Source: Methylovulum sp. (GTDB taxonomy: Bacteria > Pseudomonadota > Gammaproteobacteria > Methylococcales > Methylomonadaceae). Taken from it: a DNA stretch of 5,251 bases. The notes beneath the pieces are model-generated. The model did not search any database. It had not been told where the DNA came from and worked only from the letters and a program-made list of their open reading frames with translations. Shown here piece after piece: positions 1-5,251 of this stretch. How positions within the stretch are numbered: position 1 is the stretch's first letter; every line of letters begins with the position of its first letter. Made by a program: the position numbers and the translations under genes. The stretch is taken from contig JACXTQ010000394.1 in assembly GCA_016919605.1 (NCBI GenBank), positions 1 through 5,251 on the forward strand. Reading direction: 5' to 3'.

Positions 1-1
1 C

Positions 2-808
2 TCTTGCTCGGAAGATTGTGGCTATTGCCCACAAAGCGCCCGTTATGATGCGGGTTTGACCCCAGAAGCCTTAATGCCTGTAAGCAAGGTGCTGGAATCG
101 GCGCAACAGGCCAAAGACCAAGGCGCGTCACGGTTCTGCATGGGTGCGGCTTGGCGGCAACCCAAAGACCGCGATATTGAGCGAGTCATCGAAATGGTGC
201 AGGGCGTAAAAGCTTTGGGGATGGAAACTTGCGTGACCTTAGGGATGCTTACCGATAGCCAAACTGCACGATTAAAAGAAGGGGGGCTTGATTATTACAA
301 CCACAACTTGGACACCTCGGAAGACTATTATTCACAAGTCATCACCACCCGTACTTATCAAGATCGATTGGACACCTTGGCGCGGGTTAGGGATGCCGGA
401 ATTAACGTCTGTTGCGGCGGCATTGTCGGCATGGGCGAAAGCAGCGCCGACCGCGCCAATTTGCTGATTGAACTGGCGAACATGCCCAAACACCCCGAAA
501 GCGTACCGATTAATATGCTGGTGCAAGTCGAAGGCACGCCATTGATGGGTACGGAAGCCTTAGACCCTTTAGTCTTTATCCGTACTATCGCCGTTGCTAG
601 GATCATGATGCCCCGCTCACGCGTGCGCCTGTCCGCAGGCCGCAAGGAAATGAGCGATGAAATGCAAGCCTTATGCTTTTTGGCGGGTGCCAATTCAATT
701 TTTTATGGCGACAAGTTATTGACCACCGATAACCCGATGACCAACCACGACTTAGCCTTGTTTGATCGGTTGGGGCTGCATTCGGGTGGGTCTAGTTATG
801 CGAATTGA
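2..808 (+). CDS. bioB: Biotin synthase BioB, 5'-truncated by the window edge
   Basis: Radical-SAM enzyme that inserts sulfur into dethiobiotin to make biotin, the last step of the pathway, in the cytoplasm. The reading frame is open from base 2, and the first visible residues are the SAM [4Fe-4S] motif CSEDCGYC (CxxxCxxC, cysteines at 5-7, 17-19 and 26-28). An internal TTG at 56 is therefore not the true start; about 51 N-terminal residues lie outside the window. The second-cluster ligands are all present: Cys at 137-139, 230-232 and 410-412 and Arg at 626-628 (VRLSAGR). They match E. coli C97, C128, C188 and R260 with one constant offset, so there are no net indels over that stretch. Other hallmarks are YNHNLDTS, ITTRTYQ and GANSIFYG. 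The protein ends about 10 residues after the LGL motif near the C-terminus, whereas E. coli BioB runs about 35 residues further. It is followed by a 44-base gap and an unrelated gene. Identification is secure. Confidence 0.97.
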   Translation, partial: SCSEDCGYCPQSARYDAGLTPEALMPVSKVLESAQQAKDQGASRFCMGAAWRQPKDRDIERVIEMVQGVKALGMETCVTLGMLTDSQTARLKEGGLDYYNHNLDTSEDYYSQVITTRTYQDRLDTLARVRDAGINVCCGGIVGMGESSADRANLLIELANMPKHPESVPINMLVQVEGTPLMGTEALDPLVFIRTIAVARIMMPRSRVRLSAGRKEMSDEMQALCFLAGANSIFYGDKLLTTDNPMTNHDLALFDRLGLHSGGSSYAN

Positions 809-841
809 GGCTGAGTAGTAAGGGGAAATAGTTCGCCACAT

Positions 842-846
842 AAGGA
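842..846 (+). promoter_or_regulatory. Ribosome binding site of the gene at 853
   Basis: AAGGA lies 6 bases before the ATG at 853, a near-ideal Shine-Dalgarno match and spacing. It favours this ATG over the in-frame ATG at 871. A second purine-rich run, AAGGGG near 820, has no usable start codon after it. Confidence 0.6.
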
Positions 847-852
847 TAAGTT

Positions 853-1410
853 ATGATTCCAGCAGGTTATATGCTTAAGCGTGTCAAAGCAAAAGAAGAT
901 TGGCTAAAAAGTGACACGGTAGTTGATGTGTATTCGGTAAGCAATTGTTTTTCGGAAGACTTTGCTGATTATATCGACTATTGGCAACACAACGGCTATT
1001 GGTTGTTTGACTCGCCGGATAGTATGGTTAGCCTTGCCAAACAAGAGCATATTGACCTGTCGGGAACCACGCTGTTCTATTACGAAATTTATGAATACGA
1101 GTTTGATGGTGAACTAGGCCAATGGTCAAATTTTGCCCCTTTCCAGCCCATTGTAACACCCGTCCAGCGGCCAATTAAACCTCATCTGCAAGGTTTTGAT
1201 GTAGTCAGTTTTTGGGTTAAGGCAAATCCTGAGCATTCCCCACTTTGCTGTAATTCACTCGCTACTGATATTCCTGTCAATTCGCATTGCCTGTTCAATA
1301 CATTTGAGGAAGCAAAAAATGCCCTTGAACAAGGCTTTTTCGAAAATAGTGAGAAAGGACCTTATCGTATTTTTGCAGTCTATACGCTAAATGGCTCGTA
1401 CCCACTATAA
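853..1410 (+). CDS. Conserved-looking hypothetical protein inserted between bioB and bioF
   Basis: An intact 185-residue protein whose function I cannot assign. It has no signal peptide, membrane segment, P-loop, zinc motif or known catalytic signature. It is rich in aromatic and acidic residues (for example YIDYWQHNGYWLFDSP near residues 41-56 and LFYYEIYEYEFDGE near 74-87), has a Cys-Cys pair at 132-133 and ends with a YRIFAVYTL segment, which suggests a small, compact soluble protein. The opening MIPAGYM...KRV and the later SEDFADYI and NGYW segments remind me of a recurring unannotated proteobacterial family, but this is memory and unchecked. The start at 853 is backed by AAGGA 6 bases upstream. 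GC is visibly lower than in the flanking bio genes, and it has loose 44-base and 85-base spacers where the rest of the operon overlaps, suggesting later insertion. It could be cotranscribed with bioB. Nothing links it biochemically to biotin. The call as a real gene is firm; its role is unknown. Confidence 0.85.
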   Translation: MIPAGYMLKRVKAKEDWLKSDTVVDVYSVSNCFSEDFADYIDYWQHNGYWLFDSPDSMVSLAKQEHIDLSGTTLFYYEIYEYEFDGELGQWSNFAPFQPIVTPVQRPIKPHLQGFDVVSFWVKANPEHSPLCCNSLATDIPVNSHCLFNTFEEAKNALEQGFFENSEKGPYRIFAVYTLNGSYPL

Positions 1411-1495
1411 CTCGATTATGACCATACCATCTACCAAGCGGTTTTTAGCGTGATGCGCCTATCATTTTACGCCCTCGGCGGAAACCCATTACCTT

Positions 1496-2662
1496 ATGCC
1501 CTTTTCACATTTAAGCGATAATCTCGACAAGCTGGCTACCCAAGGCCTTTACCGCTCCCGCCGTGTCATTGATTCCCCCCAAGGCATTCATTTGCAGGTG
1601 GATGGCAAGTCTGTCATTAATTTTTGCAGTAATGATTACTTAGGCTTGGCGAACCATCCGGCGGTGGTGCAGGCGTTTAAAGAGGGCGCCGACACTTACG
1701 GTGTCGGCAGTGGTTCGGCGCATTTGATTTGTGGGCATAGTAAGGCCCATCACGCGCTGGAAGAAGAATTGGCGGCCTTTACCGGACGCGAGAGGGTGCT
1801 GTTGTTTTCCACAGGCTATATGGCGAACATCGGGGTTATCAATGCGTTGGTCGGGCGGGGTGATACGGTGCTGGAAGACCGTCTTAACCATGCCTCTCTT
1901 TTGGATGGCGGCTTGTCATCGGGGGCGAAGTTTAAACGCTATGCCCATGCCGATACCGCACATCTTGACACGTTGCTGGCACAAGCCACCGGCAACAAAT
2001 TGATTGTGACCGATGGCGTGTTCAGCATGGATGGCGATTGGGCACCCTTGCCGGAACTGGCGCGGACGGCCAGCCAGCACGGTGCGTGGCTAATGGTTGA
2101 TGATGCCCATGGCTTAGGGGTGATCGGTCAGCACGGTGGCGGCCTTTTAGATTATTATGGTTTGGATCAGACCGCCGTTCCCGTACTGATGGGCACCCTC
2201 GGCAAAGGCTTCGGTACGTTTGGCGCTTTTGTCGCCGGTTCTGAGTTGCTGATAGAAACCTTAATCCAAACCGCCAGAACCTATATTTATACCACCGCCT
2301 TGCCGCCCGCTGTAGCGGCAGCGACCCGCGCCAGTTTGCGTATTGTCATGACCGAAACCTGGCGGCGGGAGAAATTGGCCGCGCTGATAACGCGCTTTCG
2401 CGTGGGGGCAGGGCAACTGGGTTTGCACTTATTGTCCTCACCGTCAGCTATCCAGCCGATTATGATCGGCGATAGCCAACAGGCCGTTGACGTTAGCAAG
2501 GCTTTATTGGCGGCAGGCTTTCTGGTTAGTGCGATACGCCCACCCACCGTAGCGCAAGGTACGGCGCGGCTACGGGTGACTTTGTCGGCGTTGCATGACG
2601 AGGCTATGATCGATGGCTTGTTGGATGCGCTGGCGGCTATCCGCCTTTCAAAAATAGCATGA
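1496..2662 (+). CDS. bioF: 8-amino-7-oxononanoate synthase BioF
   Basis: PLP-dependent alpha-oxoamine synthase that condenses pimeloyl-ACP (or pimeloyl-CoA) with L-alanine to give 8-amino-7-oxononanoate (KAPA), CO2 and the free carrier. The 388 residues compare with 384 in E. coli. The fold-type I landmarks are in order: FCSNDYLGL (about residues 43-51), GVGSGSAHLICGH, the stacking His132 in RLNHASLLD, Asp202 and His205 of VDDAHG (cofactor ring contacts), and Lys237 of GTLGKGFG, which forms the Schiff base with PLP. The C-terminal IRPPTVAQGTARLRVTLSA segment is diagnostic of BioF rather than of the related Kbl or HemA enzymes. The start is well bounded: the upstream frame reaches a stop at 1451-1453 with no other start codon between. 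The Shine-Dalgarno is poor, with GGCGGA about 13 bases upstream. Its stop overlaps the start of bioH (ATGA, 2659-2662). Confidence 0.97.
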   Translation: MPFSHLSDNLDKLATQGLYRSRRVIDSPQGIHLQVDGKSVINFCSNDYLGLANHPAVVQAFKEGADTYGVGSGSAHLICGHSKAHHALEEELAAFTGRERVLLFSTGYMANIGVINALVGRGDTVLEDRLNHASLLDGGLSSGAKFKRYAHADTAHLDTLLAQATGNKLIVTDGVFSMDGDWAPLPELARTASQHGAWLMVDDAHGLGVIGQHGGGLLDYYGLDQTAVPVLMGTLGKGFGTFGAFVAGSELLIETLIQTARTYIYTTALPPAVAAATRASLRIVMTETWRREKLAALITRFRVGAGQLGLHLLSSPSAIQPIMIGDSQQAVDVSKALLAAGFLVSAIRPPTVAQGTARLRVTLSALHDEAMIDGLLDALAAIRLSKIA

Positions 2663-3474
2663 TTCAAGAGACATCACGAAAGGACGCAGACACCTTGCCA
2701 AACCTTCACATCCAAACCTTAGGCCAAGGTAAGCCGATAGTCATGATCCACGGCTGGGCCATGCACAGCGGTATCTGGCGCGACTTTGCCGAACAATTGG
2801 CCGCACATTACCACGTCACGTTAGTCGATTTGCCAGGGCATGGGCATAGTGAAGCACTAACCCCGTTTACCTTGGAAGCTATCATAGACAGCTTGGTCAA
2901 TACCTTACCTGAGCCACCTTGTTGCTGGCTAGGTTGGTCGTTAGGGGCGACGGTGGTGCTAGAGTTGGCTCGCCGCTACCCTGAGCGTGTCCGCTCGTTG
3001 GTGTTGGTGGCGGGTAATCCGTGTTTCTTAGGGCGCGATACCTGGCCGGGGATGCGGCTGTCGGTGTTGGACACCTTCGCCGCCAATCTGCAAGCCGATA
3101 CCCATGCTACGCTACTGCGGTTTTTGGCGATACAGGTTATGACCTTGCCGAACGCCAAAGCGTTGACCAAAGCCCTAAAAACAGCGGTCTTGGCGTGTCC
3201 TGCCCCCGATGCCCAAACTTTGCAAGGCGGTTTGGATATACTGAAAGATACCGATTTACGCGCTAGTTTTGCGGGTTTAAAAATACCCGTTTTGGTGGTG
3301 TTGGGTAAAAAAGACAGCCTGATTCCGGCGGTGCTCAGCCAACACTTCCCGCAATTGCTGCCTACCGTGCAGGTGCAGGTATTGGATCAGGCGGCGCATA
3401 TCCCGTTTTTATCCCACCCGCAGGCGTTATTGCAGATGTTGGTGACGTTTATGGACGCTGATGATTTTCGATAA
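2659..3474 (+). CDS. bioH: Pimeloyl-[ACP] methyl ester carboxylesterase BioH
   Basis: Alpha/beta-hydrolase that removes the methyl ester from pimeloyl-ACP methyl ester, ending chain extension and releasing the substrate for BioF. The 271 residues carry the oxyanion-hole HGW (31-33) and a catalytic triad of Ser94 in the nucleophile elbow GWSLG, Asp219 in GKKDSLIP and His247 in AAHIPFLSHP. These match E. coli S82, D207 and H235 with a constant +12 offset, so the core is collinear and the N-terminus has about 12 extra polar residues. NPCFLGRDTWPG and GGLDILKDTDLR are typical of BioH and separate it from generic hydrolases. The ATG at 2659 overlaps the bioF stop as ATGA with no strong ribosome site, which suggests translational coupling. 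The 3' end overlaps bioC by 14 bases. Confidence 0.95.
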   Translation: MIQETSRKDADTLPNLHIQTLGQGKPIVMIHGWAMHSGIWRDFAEQLAAHYHVTLVDLPGHGHSEALTPFTLEAIIDSLVNTLPEPPCCWLGWSLGATVVLELARRYPERVRSLVLVAGNPCFLGRDTWPGMRLSVLDTFAANLQADTHATLLRFLAIQVMTLPNAKALTKALKTAVLACPAPDAQTLQGGLDILKDTDLRASFAGLKIPVLVVLGKKDSLIPAVLSQHFPQLLPTVQVQVLDQAAHIPFLSHPQALLQMLVTFMDADDFR

Positions 3475-4243
3475 AAATAAGGTAAGGCAAGCGTTTGCCG
3501 CCGCTTCGGACAGCTATGACGGTGTTGCGCACTTACAGCGCGAAGTCGGCATGGCGTTGTTGCAAGTGGTCGATAGGGCAAACCAGTACGGCGCGGTGTT
3601 GGATATTGGCTGTGGCACGGGTTTTTTAAGCCAGAAATTGCTGGACTTAGCACCGTGCGATAACTTGATCGCCTTGGATTTGGCTTTAACTATGCTCCAA
3701 ACCACACGGCGTAAGCTCGCCGCCTATCATAACGTCCAGTATGTCTGCGCCGATGCCGAAGCCTTGCCATTGGCGACGGCCAGTGTCGATAGTGTGTTTT
3801 CCAACCTCGCCCTGCAATGGTGTGGCGACCTTAACGCGGTGTTTGCCGACATCAAACGGGTGCTCAAGCCGGATGGGCAATTGGCGTTCGCCACCTTTGG
3901 CAGCCAAACCTTGCAAGAATTAAAAGCCGCATGGGCAACGGTGGACAGTTATGCACATGTTAATGATTTTTATGATGAAGCCTATATCATTGCTTGCTTG
4001 CAACAGGCTGGGTTTAAGGCCATCCATAGCCAGCGGCAGTGTTACCAGCCGCGTTATGCCTCGGTGTTGACGTTAATGCGCGAGCTAAAGCATATCGGGG
4101 CGCATAATGTCCTACCCGGACGCAACAAAGGCGTAACGGGCAAACAGTCTTTACAGCGGATGATGGCGGCTTACCCGTGCGCTACTCAAGACACCTCTAT
4201 CACCGCCACCTTTGAAGTCATTATGGTCAGGGCAAGAGCATGA
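3461..4243 (+). CDS. bioC: Malonyl-[ACP] O-methyltransferase BioC
   Basis: SAM-dependent methyltransferase that caps the free carboxyl of malonyl-ACP as a methyl ester, letting the fatty-acid synthesis enzymes elongate it to the pimeloyl stage. The 260 residues (E. coli 251) show a class I Rossmann fold: motif I VLDIGCGTGFLS at 46-57, the acidic SAM-ribose residue Asp73 in IALDLALTML, CADAEALPL after the next strand, then the BioC-specific SNLALQWCGDLN, and RVLKPDGQLAFATFG. The C-terminal part with MRELKHIGAHNVLPGR and a SLQRMMAAYP segment also matches BioC, which distinguishes it from generic UbiE-like methyltransferases. The start lies inside the 3' end of bioH (14-base overlap) with only a weak GGA upstream, and the stop overlaps bioD as ATGA. 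Expression is probably coupled to bioH. Confidence 0.95.
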   Translation: MIFDKNKVRQAFAAASDSYDGVAHLQREVGMALLQVVDRANQYGAVLDIGCGTGFLSQKLLDLAPCDNLIALDLALTMLQTTRRKLAAYHNVQYVCADAEALPLATASVDSVFSNLALQWCGDLNAVFADIKRVLKPDGQLAFATFGSQTLQELKAAWATVDSYAHVNDFYDEAYIIACLQQAGFKAIHSQRQCYQPRYASVLTLMRELKHIGAHNVLPGRNKGVTGKQSLQRMMAAYPCATQDTSITATFEVIMVRARA

Positions 4244-4923
4244 AAAACGGCTATTTTATTACCGGTACCGACACCGATGTCGGTAAAACTTGGGCGACCG
4301 TCACGCTGATGCACTATTTTAAACAGCAAGGGCGCACTGTGGCCGCCATGAAGCCGGTTGCCTCCGGTTGTCTATGGCAAAACGGGCAATGGCAAAACGC
4401 CGATGCCCTGCTGTTGCAACAACACGCCTCTTTACCTTTGGACTACGCGTTAATCAACCCTTATGCCTATGAGTTGCCCGTTTCGCCGCATCTGGCCGGT
4501 GTCGCCAACCCTGTGGATTTAAACACGGTCATTGAGCGTTTTAACGCAATGCAGACCCAAGCCGAGGTACTGCTGGTCGAAGGTGCAGGGGGCTGGTATT
4601 CGCCTATCAATGCCGGACAAGATAATAGTGACTTGGCTATGGCCCTGCAACTACCCGTGCTGTTGGTGGTGGCGATCCGTTTAGGTTGTATCAATCACGC
4701 CAAGCTTACCTATCGGGCGATCATCGCCTCCGGCCTCTGTTGTGCCGGTTGGCTGGCGGTTTGTAATGATGCTGAGGTGCTGTTAGGACAGGAGACTGTA
4801 GCCACGATAGCGGCGGCTTTGCCCACGCCTTTATGGGGGGTACTGCCCTTTCAGGCGGTTGCCGATTTTGAAAGGTTAGCAAGGGAAGTGCGCAGGCTTG
4901 GCACTGACGAGTTAACCGGATAA
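4240..4923 (+). CDS. bioD: ATP-dependent dethiobiotin synthetase BioD
   Basis: Forms the ureido ring of dethiobiotin from 7,8-diaminopelargonate, CO2 and ATP with Mg2+. The 227 residues are a normal length for the family. Visible motifs are the P-loop GTDTDVGKT (9-17, with Lys16 and Thr17), KPVASG (Lys38, substrate and phosphate contact), Asp55 in NADALLL and Glu114 in VEGAGGW as likely Mg ligands, NPYAYELPVSPHLA (substrate side), and LGCINHAKLT. The usual adenine-side segment GWVAND appears here as GWLAVCND, two residues longer than in E. coli. The ATG at 4240 overlaps the bioC stop as ATGA, and AGGG at 4229-4232 is a fair ribosome site 7 bases upstream. It is the last gene of the operon, and a terminator follows about 165 bases later. 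Confidence 0.96.
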   Translation: MKNGYFITGTDTDVGKTWATVTLMHYFKQQGRTVAAMKPVASGCLWQNGQWQNADALLLQQHASLPLDYALINPYAYELPVSPHLAGVANPVDLNTVIERFNAMQTQAEVLLVEGAGGWYSPINAGQDNSDLAMALQLPVLLVVAIRLGCINHAKLTYRAIIASGLCCAGWLAVCNDAEVLLGQETVATIAAALPTPLWGVLPFQAVADFERLAREVRRLGTDELTG

Positions 4924-4949
4924 CCAAAAGCAATGAGCGGCTTTTACAA

Positions 4950-5038
4950 CTATAGCATGTAGGCCGCTGGCGGATAGGCCTGCTTTTCCTATTCTTTGAT
5001 CGCCATCACCTTGCGGCGGAAATCTGTTGAGATGTCAT
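4950..5038 (-). pseudogene. Possible decayed 5' end of an IS630-type transposase
   Basis: On the - strand, codons from 5036 down to 4992 read DISTDFRRKVMAIKE and are then stopped by TAG at 4989-4991. From memory this resembles the start of IS630-family transposases (M-T-x-S-x-D-F-R-x-K-V-x-x-I-K-E). An ATG-AC at 5038-5034 sits one base out of frame with it, so a single lost base would give an M-T start. After the stop the frame runs on (EKQAYPPAAYML) to TAG at 4950-4952, with only vague likeness to the expected helix-turn-helix. No terminal repeats or target duplication are evident. The match is short and could be chance. Confidence 0.35.
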
Positions 5039-5079
5039 TTTTTATAATCAATTTACGTTGCTTTAGCTATAGTAGCCTC

Positions 5080-5112
5080 AAAAAAAAGCCCGAACAAAGT
5101 TTGGGCTTTTTT
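5080..5112. terminator. Bidirectional intrinsic terminator between bioD and the convergent gene
   Basis: GCCCGAAC (5088-5095) and GTTTGGGC (5099-5106) form an 8-bp stem with one G-T wobble around an AAA loop. Eight A's precede it (5080-5087) and six T's follow (5107-5112). Either strand therefore gives a GC-rich hairpin followed by a U-run, and the A/T tracts can lengthen the stem. It would end the bio operon reading rightward and the - strand gene reading leftward. Confidence 0.88.
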
Positions 5113-5134
5113 GAATGTGGCGTAAAGAACTTAC

Positions 5135-5251
5135 TTAACCACGATAGCGCTCATAAACCATTTGCAGCATCTTGATTTCGCCTTCTTCGGGTTGGCTCCA
5201 ACCCTGAATTTGAATATCCTGCAAAATTTGCTTACCCTGCTCATCCTCACC
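5135..5251 (-). CDS. C-terminal end of an unidentified protein (5' part outside the window)
   Basis: The - strand frame is open from the window edge for 38 codons to TAA at 5137-5135. The tail begins GEDEQGKQILQDIQ, continues through GWSQPEEGEIKML and ends VYERYRG. It is charged, probably helical, and has no membrane segment. The stop lies 22 bases before the bidirectional terminator's T/A tract, just where a real gene end would be expected. The pattern D-x-x-G-(x2)-I-L ... G-W-x-x-P ... L-x-x-V loosely recalls the end of periplasmic phosphate/phosphonate-type substrate-binding proteins, but that is only a guess. It is convergent with the bio operon and so separately regulated. Confidence 0.6.
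   Translation of the reverse strand, partial: GEDEQGKQILQDIQIQGWSQPEEGEIKMLQMVYERYRG

Noticed and set aside
358..693. Antisense open frame within bioB
   Set aside because: bioB is fully conserved here; the antisense product has low-complexity composition and no start signal.
56..808. BioB starting at the TTG at 56
   Set aside because: The same frame is open to base 2 and encodes the essential CxxxCxxC motif upstream of the TTG, so the gene is cut by the window edge and does not start there.
809..852. Biotin-repressor (BirA-type) operator in the gap after bioB
   Set aside because: No TTGTAAAC...GTTTACAA-like palindrome is present here or in the 1411-1495 spacer; any operator probably lies upstream of bioB, outside the window.
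1411..1518. 36 open codons continuing in frame after the stop of the gene at 853-1410
   Set aside because: They run into bioF in another frame and the peptide resembles nothing I know; no recoding signal is visible, so chance is likeliest.
2287..2667. Long antisense open frame opposite the 3' half of bioF
   Set aside because: It is a shadow of the GC-rich bioF codons, with no ribosome site and a protein unlike any family.
4936..4968. Inverted repeat AGCGGC...GCCGCT after bioD as a terminator
   Set aside because: The stem is imperfect with bulged T's and no T-run follows; the hairpin at 5088-5106 is far better.
4960..4980. Direct repeat TAGGCC (4960-4965 and 4975-4980) as a target-site duplication
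   Set aside because: Only six bases, 9 bases apart, and IS630-type elements duplicate TA; too short to mean anything.

Overview
The window holds a biotin-synthesis operon on the + strand, in the order bioB (5' end cut off by the window edge) - uncharacterised gene - bioF - bioH - bioC - bioD. A bidirectional intrinsic terminator follows, and then the last 38 codons of a convergent gene on the - strand. The order bioB-F-H-C-D, the BioC/BioH route to pimeloyl-ACP and the close similarity of all five proteins to their E. coli and Pseudomonas counterparts point to a gammaproteobacterium. A methanotroph-like (Methylococcales) host is a guess from general impression and is not shown by the sequence.

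Layout: 2-808 is biotin synthase. 853-1410 is an intact gene of unknown function with its own good ribosome binding site and clearly lower GC (about 37-40% in three 60-base samples, against 57-68% in samples of bioB and bioF). 1411-1495 is a spacer with no strong signal. 1496-4923 is a tightly packed block: bioF/bioH and bioC/bioD share ATGA junctions, and bioH/bioC overlap by 14 bases. 4924-5087 is non-coding and seems to contain a decayed transposase 5' end on the - strand. 5088-5112 is the terminator. 5135-5251 is the C-terminal end of an unidentified - strand gene.

How the genes work together: BioC methylates the free carboxyl of malonyl-ACP so that fatty-acid synthesis can extend it, and BioH removes the methyl ester at the pimeloyl stage. 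BioF condenses pimeloyl-ACP with alanine to KAPA. BioA, which is not in this window, would make DAPA. BioD closes the ureido ring to give dethiobiotin, and BioB inserts sulfur to give biotin. All visible catalytic residues are present, so the pathway block looks functional.

The points most worth a second look are the low-GC orphan gene wedged between bioB and bioF and the possible IS630-type transposase scar just after bioD. I found no CRISPR array, tRNA, rRNA or intact mobile element, and nothing that is clearly a new multi-gene system.
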